Shown: positions 55,558 through 64,000 of the stretch, piece by piece | Position numbering within the stretch: position 1 is the stretch's first letter | How the letters are laid out: every line of letters starts with the position of its first letter | NCBI RefSeq assembly: GCF_001584615.1 | Contig: NZ_LQQC01000012.1 | Location: 62,001-126,000, forward strand | DNA: 64,000 nucleotides | From: Brevibacterium ravenspurgense | GTDB lineage: Bacteria > Actinomycetota > Actinomycetes > Actinomycetales > Brevibacteriaceae | Reading direction: 5' to 3' | The notes under the pieces: model-generated | Seen by the model: only the letters and a program-made list of their open reading frames with translations | Told to the model about the DNA's origin: nothing | The model's database searches: none | Position numbers and translations under genes: made by a program

Positions 55558-56684
55558 GCTGCGTGAGCATTGACCTTTCCCAGCTGTGGGAACTCGATGA
55601 GCGTCCCGGCGTGTCCTTCATCATGCCGGTGCTCAACGAAGAGAGCCGGATCGAACGCGCCGTGCAGACGGTGCTGAACCAGGAGTACCTGGGGCCGAAG
55701 GAAATCGTCATAGGCTTGGGTCCTTCAACTGACCGGACAGCTGAAATCGCCGAGCGCATGGCCCGCGATGATGCGCGCGTCCACGTGGTGCACAACCCCG
55801 CGGGCGATACCCCCACGAGCCTCAACCTGGCGATTGCCGAAACCCGCTACCCGGTCATCATCCGGGTTGACGCGCACTCGGAACTGCCGTCGAACTACGC
55901 GGCGATCGGTGTTGACACTCTGCGCGAAACGGGTGCCGCGAACGTCGGCGGACTCATGCGCGCAGTGGGGGAGACCCCGTTCCAAAAAGCCGTTGCTCGT
56001 GCCTACATGTCGCCGATTGGCCTGGGCGGACCCGCCTATCATTCGGGTGCGCAGGCGGGCCCGAGCGAATCGGCTTACCTCGGAATCTTCCGCCGCGAAG
56101 TCTTCGACCTCCTGGGCGGCTTTGATCCCACCCTGCGCCGCGGGCAGGACTGGGAGCTCAACCTGCGTATCCGTGCGGCAGGCGGACTCGTGTGGTTCAA
56201 CCCGGAACTCGTCGTCACCTACTGGCCACGCGCCGATATCCGCAGCGTGGCCCAACAGTTCTACGCAACCGGCAAATGGCGTGCCGAAATCGTGCGCCGC
56301 CACAGCACCCGCAACAGCCTGCGCTATTTTGCTCCGCCCGTGCTGGTTGCCGGCCTGGCGACCGCCGCAGTGGGAACAGCGCTGCAGGCCACCGGCGCGG
56401 CTCGTCGCCTGCCAAAGCCCGTGTGCTGGGGAATCGGCGCAGCGCAAGTCGGTGCCGCCTCCTACGCCGCCGTCGTGTCAGCGCTCGCGCTGACGGCGAA
56501 GGATGCTGACAAACAGGAGCGCGCAGCCTTCGCCGCGGCCGTGCCGACCATGCACATTGCGTGGGGAACCGGCTTCCTCAAGGGCATCGTCACGGGAGCC
56601 GACCACAGCGATGCCGACCGATCAAGAACAGAGGCGCGCGGCACCTCGGCAGAAGACAGGACAGAAGAACAGGACCGCCCATGA
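55554..56684 (+). CDS. Glycosyltransferase family 2
   Basis: A 376-aa protein, GTG start overlapping the ATPase stop. GVSFIMPVLNEE and the DxD-like RVDAHSELP mark the GT-A nucleotide-binding site; RRGQDWELNLRI is the acceptor-side motif. Three hydrophobic stretches at about 255-310 suggest membrane association at the C-terminal part. Its tail is Asp/Arg/Thr-rich. In this four-gene operon it should build or prime the polymer moved by the TagGH-type exporter. Confidence 0.87.
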   Translation: MSCVSIDLSQLWELDERPGVSFIMPVLNEESRIERAVQTVLNQEYLGPKEIVIGLGPSTDRTAEIAERMARDDARVHVVHNPAGDTPTSLNLAIAETRYPVIIRVDAHSELPSNYAAIGVDTLRETGAANVGGLMRAVGETPFQKAVARAYMSPIGLGGPAYHSGAQAGPSESAYLGIFRREVFDLLGGFDPTLRRGQDWELNLRIRAAGGLVWFNPELVVTYWPRADIRSVAQQFYATGKWRAEIVRRHSTRNSLRYFAPPVLVAGLATAAVGTALQATGAARRLPKPVCWGIGAAQVGAASYAAVVSALALTAKDADKQERAAFAAAVPTMHIAWGTGFLKGIVTGADHSDADRSRTEARGTSAEDRTEEQDRP

Positions 56685-57544
56685 GCAAGAAGTTTGAGTT
56701 CGGCAAACAGCCGGCGAAAGGGTTCAACGCCCCGCTCATTGCGGGTGGGCTCGTGCTGGTGGGCATCCTGATTGCTGTGGCGGTCTTCGTTCTCACGCCC
56801 AAGGACCGCCTGACGGTTGACGGCCTCAACACACCTGCCGTGGCGGCACTCGGCGGAGGTTCGGACTCCCTGCCGGCAAATTCGCTTGAAGCGGTCGAAG
56901 AGAACGCCAAGTTCGGCTACCTCCCGGCGGTTGACCTGGCGAAAACCGCCGATGACGACCTCGTGCTGGCCAACGCCGAATCCGTGCAGGCGGACCTCAA
57001 CCTGGCCCAGCCTTTGAACGAAACGCCAACCGACAAGTTCCTGTCGTCCAAGATCCCGCCTGCCAAGAGCAAAGACGGCAGCGGGGAGCATACCCGCCCG
57101 GGCACCCCGATTACCTTTGACGACGCCATGAAGCGCTACGGCAAGTACCTGGTGTTCGCACCCCGCGTGGAATCACAGGAAGTGCTCAGCGACGTCCTGG
57201 ACATCACCGAAAAGCGCTCAGACCCGGATGCGCTCATTGTGCGCTCGACATCGCTCGAAGTGCTCAGTGCCGCCGAAGAAGCCGGCGCCACCGGCATGTA
57301 CATTGGCGAAGTCACATCGACCACACCCGGGGAACTGAAAGAAGCCGGTGTTTCGATGGTCGCGCTGGAGGCCGGCGAAGAGGACCTCGACACGGACGCC
57401 TACGACAGCGCGGGAATTCGCGTGTGGGCTTCCGGTGTTGCCTCAGAAAAGCAGCTCAAGGCGCTTGAGCAGGACGGCATCTTCGGTGCGCTGACCACTG
57501 ACCCCTTTACCGTCCAGCCGCCCGCTGTCAAAAGCAACAAGTGA
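56681..57544 (+). CDS. Membrane-anchored GDPD-fold protein lacking catalytic residues
   Basis: A 287-aa protein starting at the ATG overlapping the previous stop. One helix (about 20-42) then a region collinear with glycerophosphodiester phosphodiesterases: LGGGSDSLPANSLEAV aligns with the HRG...PENT block, YLPAVDLAKTADDDLVLAN with the E-D-T-D-HD block, and IRVWASGVASEKQLKALEQ...GALTTDPF with the closing W-x-VN...GVDG-TDxP block. The catalytic His, Arg, Glu and second His are all replaced, so it should be inactive and may bind a glycerophosphodiester or polymer end. The homology is my alignment by eye. Confidence 0.65.
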   Translation: MSKKFEFGKQPAKGFNAPLIAGGLVLVGILIAVAVFVLTPKDRLTVDGLNTPAVAALGGGSDSLPANSLEAVEENAKFGYLPAVDLAKTADDDLVLANAESVQADLNLAQPLNETPTDKFLSSKIPPAKSKDGSGEHTRPGTPITFDDAMKRYGKYLVFAPRVESQEVLSDVLDITEKRSDPDALIVRSTSLEVLSAAEEAGATGMYIGEVTSTTPGELKEAGVSMVALEAGEEDLDTDAYDSAGIRVWASGVASEKQLKALEQDGIFGALTTDPFTVQPPAVKSNK

Positions 57545-57579
57545 AGCGCGCCCCGCGCTTTCACAGCTGAAGGAGAAAC

Positions 57580-58041
57580 ATGAGCCAGCCGCTCGGCAAA
57601 CCCGCACACATCGGCAACCTCGACGCTTCGCAACTGGGCCCCCAGCCCACCTACCTGCCGGATGACCACCCGGATGTCGAGGCGCGCCGCCGCCTGGACG
57701 CCGGCGAAGAGCCCATCGACGTGGCCCACGACCTCCCGGCGTCCTGCCTGGCATGGGCCGAACTGTCAGACGAAGCCTTCTCCGAGGGCCGCCTGGTGGA
57801 CTCTTACGCCTACGCCCGCGTGGGCTACCACCGTGGCCTCGACGCTCTGCGTCAGGCTGGTTGGCGCGGTGTCGGTCCGATTCCGTACTCCCACGAGGTC
57901 AACCGCGGCTTCCTCCACGCCCTGTACAACCTGGGCCGGGCCGCCGCCGGCATCGGCGAAGCAGAAGAGGCCCAGCGGATTGAGAAGTTCCTCCGCGACT
58001 CCGATCCGGAGGCCATTGACCGCATCGGCTCTGGAAGCTGA
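57580..58041 (+). CDS. DUF3151 family protein
   Basis: A 153-aa soluble protein; AAGGAGAAAC precedes the ATG. SYAYARVGYHRGLDALRQAGWRG is the conserved core of DUF3151, an actinobacterial family of TPR-like helical character and unknown function that commonly lies close to purA or fba. It is 35 bp after the GDPD-like gene and could be cotranscribed with it. A terminator follows. Confidence 0.85.
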   Translation: MSQPLGKPAHIGNLDASQLGPQPTYLPDDHPDVEARRRLDAGEEPIDVAHDLPASCLAWAELSDEAFSEGRLVDSYAYARVGYHRGLDALRQAGWRGVGPIPYSHEVNRGFLHALYNLGRAAAGIGEAEEAQRIEKFLRDSDPEAIDRIGSGS

Positions 58042-58071
58042 CGAGGCGCCGCTCGCCTTAGCCTGTGACTG

Positions 58072-58107
58072 ACCGGGGCTGTTCCTGACGTGTGGGGCAG
58101 CCCCGGT
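58072..58107 (+). terminator. Intrinsic terminator after the DUF3151 gene
   Basis: 10-bp stem ACCGGGGCTG / CAGCCCCGGT with a 16-base loop followed by TTCG. A degenerate half of the dispersed palindrome (GACGAGGCGCCGCTCGCC at 58040) lies just upstream. Confidence 0.7.
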
Positions 58108-58176
58108 TTCGTCTGCCGGCGGGGAGTTCGTGGGCCCGTCAGTGCGCAGTGCCCCGCATCACATTTCTGCCCATCC

Positions 58177-58214
58177 GATAGAATGGGGTGGCAACGGCGG
58201 TCATCCGCCTTTTT
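58177..58214 (+). promoter_or_regulatory. purA promoter -10 and small leader hairpin
   Basis: A TAGAAT -10-like hexamer near 58180 is followed by a 5-bp hairpin GGCGG-TCAT-CCGCC at 58196-58209 and then TTTTT. This resembles a miniature terminator inside the purA leader and could act in attenuation, though the stem is short. Confidence 0.35.
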
Positions 58215-58255
58215 GTATGCGCTGAATGTGCGAAGAAGTCAACGTGAGGTGACGA

Positions 58256-59542
58256 ATGCCTGCAATCGTGGTCGTCGGTGCCCAGTGGGGCGACGAAGGC
58301 AAGGGCAAGACCACAGACATCCTGGGTACCCAGGTCGACTACGTCGTGAAGCCCAACGGCGGCAACAACGCCGGGCACACGGTGGTCGTCGGCGGTGAAA
58401 AGTACGAACTCAAGCTGCTGCCCGCAGGTATTCTGTCGCCGAATGTCACACCTGTGATCGGCAACGGCGTCGTCGTCAACCTCGAAGCGCTGTTCAATGA
58501 AATCGACGGTCTGGAAGCACGCGGTGCTGACACCTCGAAGCTCAAGATCTCCGCCAACGCGCACCTGGTGGCACCTTTCCACCAGACGCTGGACAAGGTT
58601 ACGGAGCGCTTCCTGGGCAAGCGCGCAATCGGCACCACCGGCCGCGGAATCGGCCCCACCTACATGGACAAGACCGCACGCCTGGGCATCCGCGTGCAGG
58701 ACCTGTTCGACGAATCGATCCTGCGTCAGAAGATCGAAGGCTCCCTGCGCCAGAAGAACGAACTTCTGGTCAAGGTGTACAACCGCCGCGATGTCACGGT
58801 CGACGAAATCATGGAGTACTTCGCGCAGTACCGCGACCGCATTGCGCCGATGGTGGCGGAAACCGAACTGCTGCTCAACAAGGCACTCGATGAAGGCAAG
58901 GTCGTCGTCATGGAAGGCGGCCAGGCCACCATGCTCGATGTCGACCACGGCACCTACCCGTTTGTCACGTCGTCCAACCCCACCGCCGGCGGTGCCTGCG
59001 TCGGCTCCGGCGTTGGCCCCACCCGCATCAACCGCGTCGTCGGCATCGTGAAGGCCTACACCACCCGCGTGGGTGCTGGGCCGTTCCCCACGGAGCTGTT
59101 CGACGACATGGGCGAATACCTGCAGAAGCAGGGCGGCGAATTCGGCGTCAACACCGGCCGTCCGCGCCGTTGCGGCTGGTTCGATTCAGTCATCGCCCGC
59201 TACGCAAGCCGCGTCAACGGCTTCACCGACTATGTGCTGACCAAACTCGACGTGCTCGACGACCTGGACGAAATCCCGGTGTGCGTGGCCTACGACGTCG
59301 ACGGTCAGCGCTTCGATGAAATGCCGATGTCTCAGTCGGACTTCCACCACGCCAAGCCGATCTACGAAACCTTCCCCGGCTGGAAGGAAGACATCTCCGG
59401 CTGCCGCACTTTCGATGACCTGCCGAAGAACGCACAGGACTACGTGCTGGCGCTCGAGCGCATGTCCGGCTGCCGAATCTCGGTCATCGGCGTGGGCCCC
59501 GACCGCGAACAGTCGATCGTTCGCCACGACCTGCTGGACTGA
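58256..59542 (+). CDS. purA: Adenylosuccinate synthetase
   Basis: A 428-aa enzyme forming adenylosuccinate from IMP, aspartate and GTP in AMP synthesis. [11 protein letters not shown] at 8-18 is the P-loop with catalytic Asp, [11 protein letters not shown] the IMP-site loop, [12 protein letters not shown] and [12 protein letters not shown] the GTP/substrate segments. GTGAGG lies 8 bases before the ATG. Monocistronic promoter, likely regulated at its leader. Confidence 0.97.
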   Translation: MPAIVVVGAQWGDEGKGKTTDILGTQVDYVVKPNGGNNAGHTVVVGGEKYELKLLPAGILSPNVTPVIGNGVVVNLEALFNEIDGLEARGADTSKLKISANAHLVAPFHQTLDKVTERFLGKRAIGTTGRGIGPTYMDKTARLGIRVQDLFDESILRQKIEGSLRQKNELLVKVYNRRDVTVDEIMEYFAQYRDRIAPMVAETELLLNKALDEGKVVVMEGGQATMLDVDHGTYPFVTSSNPTAGGACVGSGVGPTRINRVVGIVKAYTTRVGAGPFPTELFDDMGEYLQKQGGEFGVNTGRPRRCGWFDSVIARYASRVNGFTDYVLTKLDVLDDLDEIPVCVAYDVDGQRFDEMPMSQSDFHHAKPIYETFPGWKEDISGCRTFDDLPKNAQDYVLALERMSGCRISVIGVGPDREQSIVRHDLLD

Positions 59543-59578
59543 TCTGCCGAACGGGTGCGTGCCGGTTACCCTTGTGGC

Positions 59579-61714
59579 ATGCACTCAACCCCGCAGATAC
59601 CCGAACCCGCGCAGAAGGTTCCCCACGAGCGGACCTTCCACGGCGACACGTTCGTCGACAACTACGAATGGATGCGCGACAAAGACAGCCCGCAGGTCCG
59701 TGACTACCTGGACCGCGAAAACGCGTACACGGATGCTCGCACGGAGCACCTGAACGGCCTGCGTGAGCGGATTTTCGACGAGATCCGTTCGCGCACAAAG
59801 GAAACCGACCTCTCAGTTCCCGCCCGCCGCGGCGACCATTGGTACTTCACCCGCACCTCGGAGGGGAAGAACTACCCGGCCTACTGCCGCGTCCCAGTGC
59901 GCGACGCTGACAGCTGGACCCCACCCGGCATCGAACCGGGTGTTGCTCTGGACGGCGAAGAACAGCTCATCGACTTCAACGCTGAAGCCGGTGACAGCAG
60001 CTTCTTCGCAGTCGGCTCTCTCGATGTTTCCCCCGATGGCAAGCTGCTCATCTACGCCGTCGACCGGGTTGGCGATGAGCGTTTCACACTGCGCATCCGC
60101 AATCTGGAAACCGGTGAAGATCTGCCAGACGAAATCTCCGGCATCTTCTACGGAGCATGCTTCGACGGCACCGGCAAGCACATCTACTACACAACAGTCG
60201 ATGATTCCTGGCGCCCCGACACCGTGTGGCGGCACACCCTGGGAGACTCAACTGACAGCGACGTCGTGGTGTTCCGAGAAGACGACGAAAGGTTCTTCGT
60301 GGGCGCTGAGCTTTCCCGCACTGGCGACTACCTGTTCATCGCGACCGAAGCGAAGACCACGTCCGGCACCTGGTTCATCCCCACCTCGGACCCAACAGCC
60401 GAACCGCAGCCGGTGTGGCCGCGTGAGCAGGACGTCGACTATTCCGTCGAACACGCCGTGATCGACGGGGAAGACCGCTTCCTCATAGTCCACAACCGCG
60501 AACGAGCCGACTTCGACATCGTCGATGTTCCAGCGGCAGCCCCCGGCACCTCGGCAGCCCAGGCCCGGCCGGTGGTGAGCGATGTCAGCGGCATGCGCAT
60601 TGAAGAAGTCCAGGCGTTCAGCGGCCTCATCGCCGTCGGCTACAGGCGCGCGGGCTTTGCCCGGGTCGGCATCATCGACCTGAGTGCTGCCGCCGAAGAC
60701 GGCGTGCGCCCGATGACTGAGGTCGACTCCGGTGAAGACGCCGGCTACCGCTTCATTGCAGCGGACAACCACTCCTTCGACCAGCCGCACGTGCGAGTGA
60801 CGATGGGTTCGCTCGTCCGTCCGCACACGGTCGCTGACTGCACTCCGACCAGCACGCAGATCCGCAAGGTGACAGAAGTGCCCGGTGTGGACCTCGGCGC
60901 ATACTCGCAGACCCTGGAATGGGCAACGGCGGCCGACGGCACGCAGATCCCGGTGAGCCTCGTGTGGCGCACCGACGCTGTTGACCGCAGCGGCCCAGCA
61001 CCGCTCAACCTGTACGGCTACGGCAGCTACGAAGCGTCCATGGACCCGGCGTTCTCGGCCGCCCGCCTGAGCCTGCTGGACCGCGGCGTCGTGTTCGCGA
61101 TCGCCCACATTCGCGGTGGCGGCGAAATGGGCCGCCACTGGTACGAACAGGGCCGCATGGAGTTCAAGAAGAACACCTTCACCGACTTCATCGACGTTGC
61201 CGACCACCTGATCAGCACCGGCTGGACGACAGCCGATCGGATGGTTGCCCGCGGTGGTTCCGCCGGCGGTCTGCTTATGGGCGCGGTCGCCAACATGGCT
61301 CCGGACCGCTTCGCCGGGATCATCGCGGACGTTCCCTTCGTCGATTCGCTCACCTCGATGCTCATGCCGGAGCTTCCGCTGACCGTCATCGAATGGGAAG
61401 AGTGGGGCGACCCGCTGCACTCGAAGGAGTTCTACGAGTACATGCGCAGCTACGCGCCGTACGAAAACGTCACGCAGCAGCAGTACCCGCCGATTTTGGC
61501 GATCACATCGCTCAACGACACCCGCGTGCTGTACGTCGAACCCGCCAAGTGGACGGCCCGCCTGCGCGAAGTCGGCGCCGACGTCATCCTCAAAACCGAC
61601 ATGACCTCCGGTCACGGTGGAGCATCCGGCCGCTATGACTCGTGGCGCGAAGCAGCATTCTGGATGGCCTGGATGCTTGACCGTCTGGGCCTGGCCGAAG
61701 GCAGCGAACAGTGA
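59579..61714 (+). CDS. ptrB: Oligopeptidase B (S9 prolyl oligopeptidase family)
   Basis: A 711-aa cytoplasmic serine peptidase. An N-terminal beta-propeller (about 60-400; starts HERTFHGDTFVDNYEWMRDKD) is followed by the alpha/beta-hydrolase domain with SYEASMDPAFS, Ser561 in GGSAGG, Asp647 in LNDTRV and His679 in SGHGG as catalytic triad. The acidic residues expected for cleavage after Arg/Lys support oligopeptidase B over prolyl oligopeptidase. The ATG 59579 has no Shine-Dalgarno; TACCCT lies 6 bases before it, suggesting a leaderless start. Coupled to the next gene by GTGA. Confidence 0.9.
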   Translation: MHSTPQIPEPAQKVPHERTFHGDTFVDNYEWMRDKDSPQVRDYLDRENAYTDARTEHLNGLRERIFDEIRSRTKETDLSVPARRGDHWYFTRTSEGKNYPAYCRVPVRDADSWTPPGIEPGVALDGEEQLIDFNAEAGDSSFFAVGSLDVSPDGKLLIYAVDRVGDERFTLRIRNLETGEDLPDEISGIFYGACFDGTGKHIYYTTVDDSWRPDTVWRHTLGDSTDSDVVVFREDDERFFVGAELSRTGDYLFIATEAKTTSGTWFIPTSDPTAEPQPVWPREQDVDYSVEHAVIDGEDRFLIVHNRERADFDIVDVPAAAPGTSAAQARPVVSDVSGMRIEEVQAFSGLIAVGYRRAGFARVGIIDLSAAAEDGVRPMTEVDSGEDAGYRFIAADNHSFDQPHVRVTMGSLVRPHTVADCTPTSTQIRKVTEVPGVDLGAYSQTLEWATAADGTQIPVSLVWRTDAVDRSGPAPLNLYGYGSYEASMDPAFSAARLSLLDRGVVFAIAHIRGGGEMGRHWYEQGRMEFKKNTFTDFIDVADHLISTGWTTADRMVARGGSAGGLLMGAVANMAPDRFAGIIADVPFVDSLTSMLMPELPLTVIEWEEWGDPLHSKEFYEYMRSYAPYENVTQQQYPPILAITSLNDTRVLYVEPAKWTARLREVGADVILKTDMTSGHGGASGRYDSWREAAFWMAWMLDRLGLAEGSEQ

Positions 61715-62076
61715 GCCCGACGCTCATCGCGGCAGCCGTATTCACCCTGCTCGGTTTCGGCGTGGCAGCACTTCTGTGGTTTCCGACCCGCGCCGCTGCC
61801 GCCGGCCGGCTTGGCCCCAACGACCGGTGGGGCATCCGCATGGGTGCCACCCGCCGCTCACCGGAAGTGTGGAAGCACGCCCACCGGGCCGCGTTCATCT
61901 ACATTGCCGCAGCCCCCTGGATCGCCGTGATCTCACTGCTGGCCACAATCGCCCTGGCCGTGTGGGTCAGCGAAGGCGGGGCGCTCATGATGGCGCTGCT
62001 GGGCCTGTGCGGGCAGATCTTCATCGGCATCTTCGGCACCGTGTTCGCCATCATCGCCGCCCGCGGCAAACGGTAG
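61711..62076 (+). CDS. SdpI family membrane protein
   Basis: A 121-aa protein with three helices (about 3-25, 58-80, 85-112). The loop RWGIRMGATRRSPEVWKHAHR between helices 1 and 2 is the SdpI-family signature. GTG start overlaps the oligopeptidase stop. SdpI of Bacillus gives immunity to the SdpC toxin, but most actinobacterial members have no known role. Confidence 0.8.
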   Translation: MSPTLIAAAVFTLLGFGVAALLWFPTRAAAAGRLGPNDRWGIRMGATRRSPEVWKHAHRAAFIYIAAAPWIAVISLLATIALAVWVSEGGALMMALLGLCGQIFIGIFGTVFAIIAARGKR

Positions 62077-62130
62077 ACCGCCTGTTCCGGAACCGGTGCC
62101 CAGCGGCAGCCGCACCGGAACCGGGGACAG

Positions 62131-62170
62131 CAAGCGGCGCAACGTCAGAAGAATGACGAGGCGCCGCTTG
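62131..62170. terminator. Degenerate palindromic terminator between convergent genes
   Basis: 10-bp stem CAAGCGGCGC / GCGCCGCTTG with a 20-base internal segment. The right arm with GACGAGGCGCCGC matches half of the dispersed terminator. It lies between the convergent SdpI-family and methionine synthase genes. Confidence 0.6.
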
Positions 62171-62206
62171 TCTCTGTGCCGGTGTTAGGTGATCAGCGCA
62201 GCTGGG

Positions 62207-63409
62207 TCAGCTGCCCAGGCGCTTGGATGCGATCTCAGCGCCCTGTGCGAGGCTTTCGAGCTTCGCCCAGGCGATTTCAGGGTGGACGCGTCCGCCCAGA
62301 CCGCAGTCGGTCGAGGCGACGACGTTTTCGGGGCCCACCAGGCGGGCAAAGCGCTCAATGCGGTCTGCCACCAGCTGCGGGTGCTCAACGATATTCGTCG
62401 AGTGGGACACGATGCCGGGGATGATGTACTTGCCGTCGGGCAGCTTGGTGTCCTCCCAGATGCGCCATTCGTGTTCGTGGCGGACATTCGCAGCTTCGAA
62501 GGTGATGCCGGCGGCGTTGATGCTCAGTACATCGTCGACGATCTCTTCGAAGGGCAGGTCCGTAACGTGCGGGCCGTGCCAGGAGCCCCAACAGGTGTGG
62601 AAGCGCACCTGCTGCGGGTCGATGCCGCGCAGCGCGTAGTTGAGCGCCTCAATGCGCGGACGCGTGAACTTGCGGTACTCCTCGAACGTGGGGGCGGGAT
62701 TGATCTGGTCCCAGTTCTCAGCAATTGAGGGGTCGTCGATCTGGATGATGAAGCCGGCTTCGGCAATTGCCAGGTACTCTTCACGGAAGACATCGGCCAT
62801 GGCCCAGATGAACTCTTCCGCGGTGTCGTAGTAGCCGTTCTCGATGCGTGCGGCAGAGCTTGGGCCGAGCGAGTTGATGTAGGCGGTCGATGGGTCGACG
62901 CCGGCTGCCTCGCAGGCCTTCTTCAGGTTCTGGATGTCACGCTGGATGAGCTCCTGGCCGACGTAGCGCACCGGCTCAACGGCCACGGGGAACTGCTGCT
63001 GCTGTCCGGTGTCAGCGCCAGAAGCTTCCACGTCGCCGTACACGCCGGGGAACAGGTGGCGGTCGCGGCGGTCGGGAAAGCTGGTCAGCACAACCTTGCC
63101 CGGTTCGGAGCGGACCGGGGGAGCATTGTGGAAGTGCACATCCTGCAGTTCAAGGCCCGAGGTGCGCTCAAAGGAGTAGTGCCACCAGGCGCCGTAGTCC
63201 CTTTCGGCGGCCATGGCGTGACCGTATTCGCCGTCATTGACTTCCGTGATGCCGACGTCCTTCTGGCGCTTGACGATGTCGACAACGGAATCGGTCAGCA
63301 GCTGTCCGAACTCGTCTGTGTCGATGTTGTCATCAAAGCGCGCGGCGTTGGCGGTAATCAGCTTGTCGGTGCGCGGCAGTGATCCGGCGTGAGAAACGCG
63401 AATGGTCAT
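62207..63409 (-). CDS. Core-type cobalamin-independent methionine synthase (MetE C-terminal domain family)
   Basis: A 400-aa protein equal to the catalytic C-terminal half of MetE, without the N-terminal domain. Zinc-site residues are visible in FHTCWGSWHGP (His and Cys) and ASTDCGLGGRVHPEIAW (Cys). IRVSHAGSLPRT at the N-terminus matches YxjG/YxjH-like enzymes. The frame extends to 63454, but ATG 63409 has AAAGGAG at 6 bases. Its methyl donor may differ from that of full MetE. Confidence 0.85.
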   Translation of the reverse strand: MTIRVSHAGSLPRTDKLITANAARFDDNIDTDEFGQLLTDSVVDIVKRQKDVGITEVNDGEYGHAMAAERDYGAWWHYSFERTSGLELQDVHFHNAPPVRSEPGKVVLTSFPDRRDRHLFPGVYGDVEASGADTGQQQQFPVAVEPVRYVGQELIQRDIQNLKKACEAAGVDPSTAYINSLGPSSAARIENGYYDTAEEFIWAMADVFREEYLAIAEAGFIIQIDDPSIAENWDQINPAPTFEEYRKFTRPRIEALNYALRGIDPQQVRFHTCWGSWHGPHVTDLPFEEIVDDVLSINAAGITFEAANVRHEHEWRIWEDTKLPDGKYIIPGIVSHSTNIVEHPQLVADRIERFARLVGPENVVASTDCGLGGRVHPEIAWAKLESLAQGAEIASKRLGS

Positions 63410-63501
63410 GATGCTCCTTTCTGGATGAATTTTTTTCATCATATGAACGGGCAAACATGCGTGTTCCGACGTTGACGCATTTCGGAATATTTGTGAAATA
63501 A

Positions 63502-63538
63502 AAGCGGCGCCTCGTCATAAATTGACGAGGCGCCGCTT
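63502..63538. terminator. Dispersed palindromic terminator, copy 5
   Basis: Perfect 15-bp stem AAGCGGCGCCTCGTC with loop ATAAATT. Here the order of the arms is reversed relative to copies 1-4, with the GACGAGG end inside. It ends the aldehyde dehydrogenase gene upstream of the methionine synthase gene on the minus strand. Confidence 0.85.
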
Positions 63539-63574
63539 GGCTGAGGCGCTGTGCTCAGGTGAGCACGGTTTGCG

Positions 63575-64000
63575 TCAGTCGGCCACGTAGTACAGGCGCT
63601 TGTTGACGAATTCGTCCATGCCGACGGGGCCGAGTTCACGGCCGTAGCCGGAGCGCTTCACACCGCCGAACGGAAGGTATTCGGCACCGGCCTTCGGGAT
63701 GTTGACCGAAGCCATGCCCACCTCCAGCCGGTCGGAGACCTTCTGGGCGCGTTCGACGTCTTCGCTGAAGACCGTGCCGCCCAGACCGAACTGAGTGTTG
63801 TTGGCCAGTTCCAGCGCTTCTTCGTCAGAGGACACCGGGTAGGCCACGAGCACCGGACCGAAGAACTCTTCGTAGTAGATGTCCGAGCCCACCGGAATGT
63901 CGGTGATGACGGTCGGGGACACGTAAGCGCCCTCGTCGGAGATCTGCCCGCCGGTGCGGATGGTGGCGCCGGCGTCCTTGGCGCGCAGAATCTGGTCGTA
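63575..64000 (-). CDS. Aldehyde dehydrogenase, C-terminal part (5' end outside window)
   Basis: The last 141 codons of an NAD(P)-dependent aldehyde dehydrogenase, open to the window edge. YVSPTVITDIP, EEFFGPVLVAYPV with the conserved Glu-Phe-Phe-Gly-Pro, NNTQFGLGGTVFSED and PFGGVKRSGYGRELG near the end are family signatures. The last motif is common in succinate-semialdehyde dehydrogenases, but the catalytic Cys lies outside the window so the substrate is open. Confidence 0.92.
   Translation of the reverse strand, partial: YDQILRAKDAGATIRTGGQISDEGAYVSPTVITDIPVGSDIYYEEFFGPVLVAYPVSSDEEALELANNTQFGLGGTVFSEDVERAQKVSDRLEVGMASVNIPKAGAEYLPFGGVKRSGYGRELGPVGMDEFVNKRLYYVAD

Overview
The window is 64 kb of high-GC DNA (roughly 62% by eye) with short intergenic gaps, many 4-bp start/stop overlaps (ATGA, GTGA), GTG starts and several leaderless starts. 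Families largely restricted to Actinomycetota are present (DUF5926, DUF3151, a septum-formation-domain protein, an HspR/HAIR operator before clpB). A Micrococcales member such as a Brevibacterium relative fits, but the genus is a guess. I see no rRNA, tRNA, CRISPR array, integrase or intact IS.

Layout. 0-4.4 kb: end of a DUF5926 gene, pheA, and metNIQ closed by a strong terminator. 4.45-5.13 kb: lower-GC patch with an apparent toxin C-terminal remnant overlapping an immunity-like gene. 5.2-8.2 kb: amino-acid permease and beta-lactamase-fold serine hydrolase. 8.3-13.0 kb: a low-GC island (TupA-like ATP-grasp gene plus a two-domain glycosyltransferase) bracketed by a perfect 280-bp direct repeat of the 3' end of an SDR epimerase gene; the intact copy follows to 13.7 kb. 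13.8-19.1 kb: enoyl-CoA hydratase, clpB, septum-formation-like protein, exonuclease III. 19.1-20.4 kb: gene-free, with a candidate small RNA and a four-unit repeat array. 20.4-28.1 kb: pyrE, an unusual ABC pair, a SpoU methyltransferase, an alpha/beta-type acyl-CoA dehydrogenase pair and a UMF1/MFS transporter. 28.2-29.2 kb: fba.

29.3-46.3 kb is a cell-envelope polysaccharide locus: wecC (with an in-frame stop), a glycosyltransferase paralogous to the island enzyme, a CapD/WbpM-type dehydratase, a WecA/TagO-type initiating transferase, two GT4 enzymes, a TagGH-type exporter, a DUF6270 SGNH-like protein, wecB, then an LCP ligase coupled to a glycoside-hydrolase-like lipoprotein. WecB and WecC together imply an N-acetylmannosaminuronic acid polymer. 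A second TagGH-type exporter sits at 54-57.5 kb with a GT2 enzyme and a membrane-anchored GDPD-fold protein that has lost the family's catalytic residues.

46.5-52.1 kb: an oligopeptide ABC importer. The rest is housekeeping: thioesterase, FAD oxidoreductase, DUF3151, purA, oligopeptidase B, an SdpI-family protein, a core-type methionine synthase and the end of an aldehyde dehydrogenase gene. A nearly identical palindrome (core ACGAGGCGCCGCTCACC) recurs between gene ends across the window and looks like a genome-specific bidirectional terminator family.
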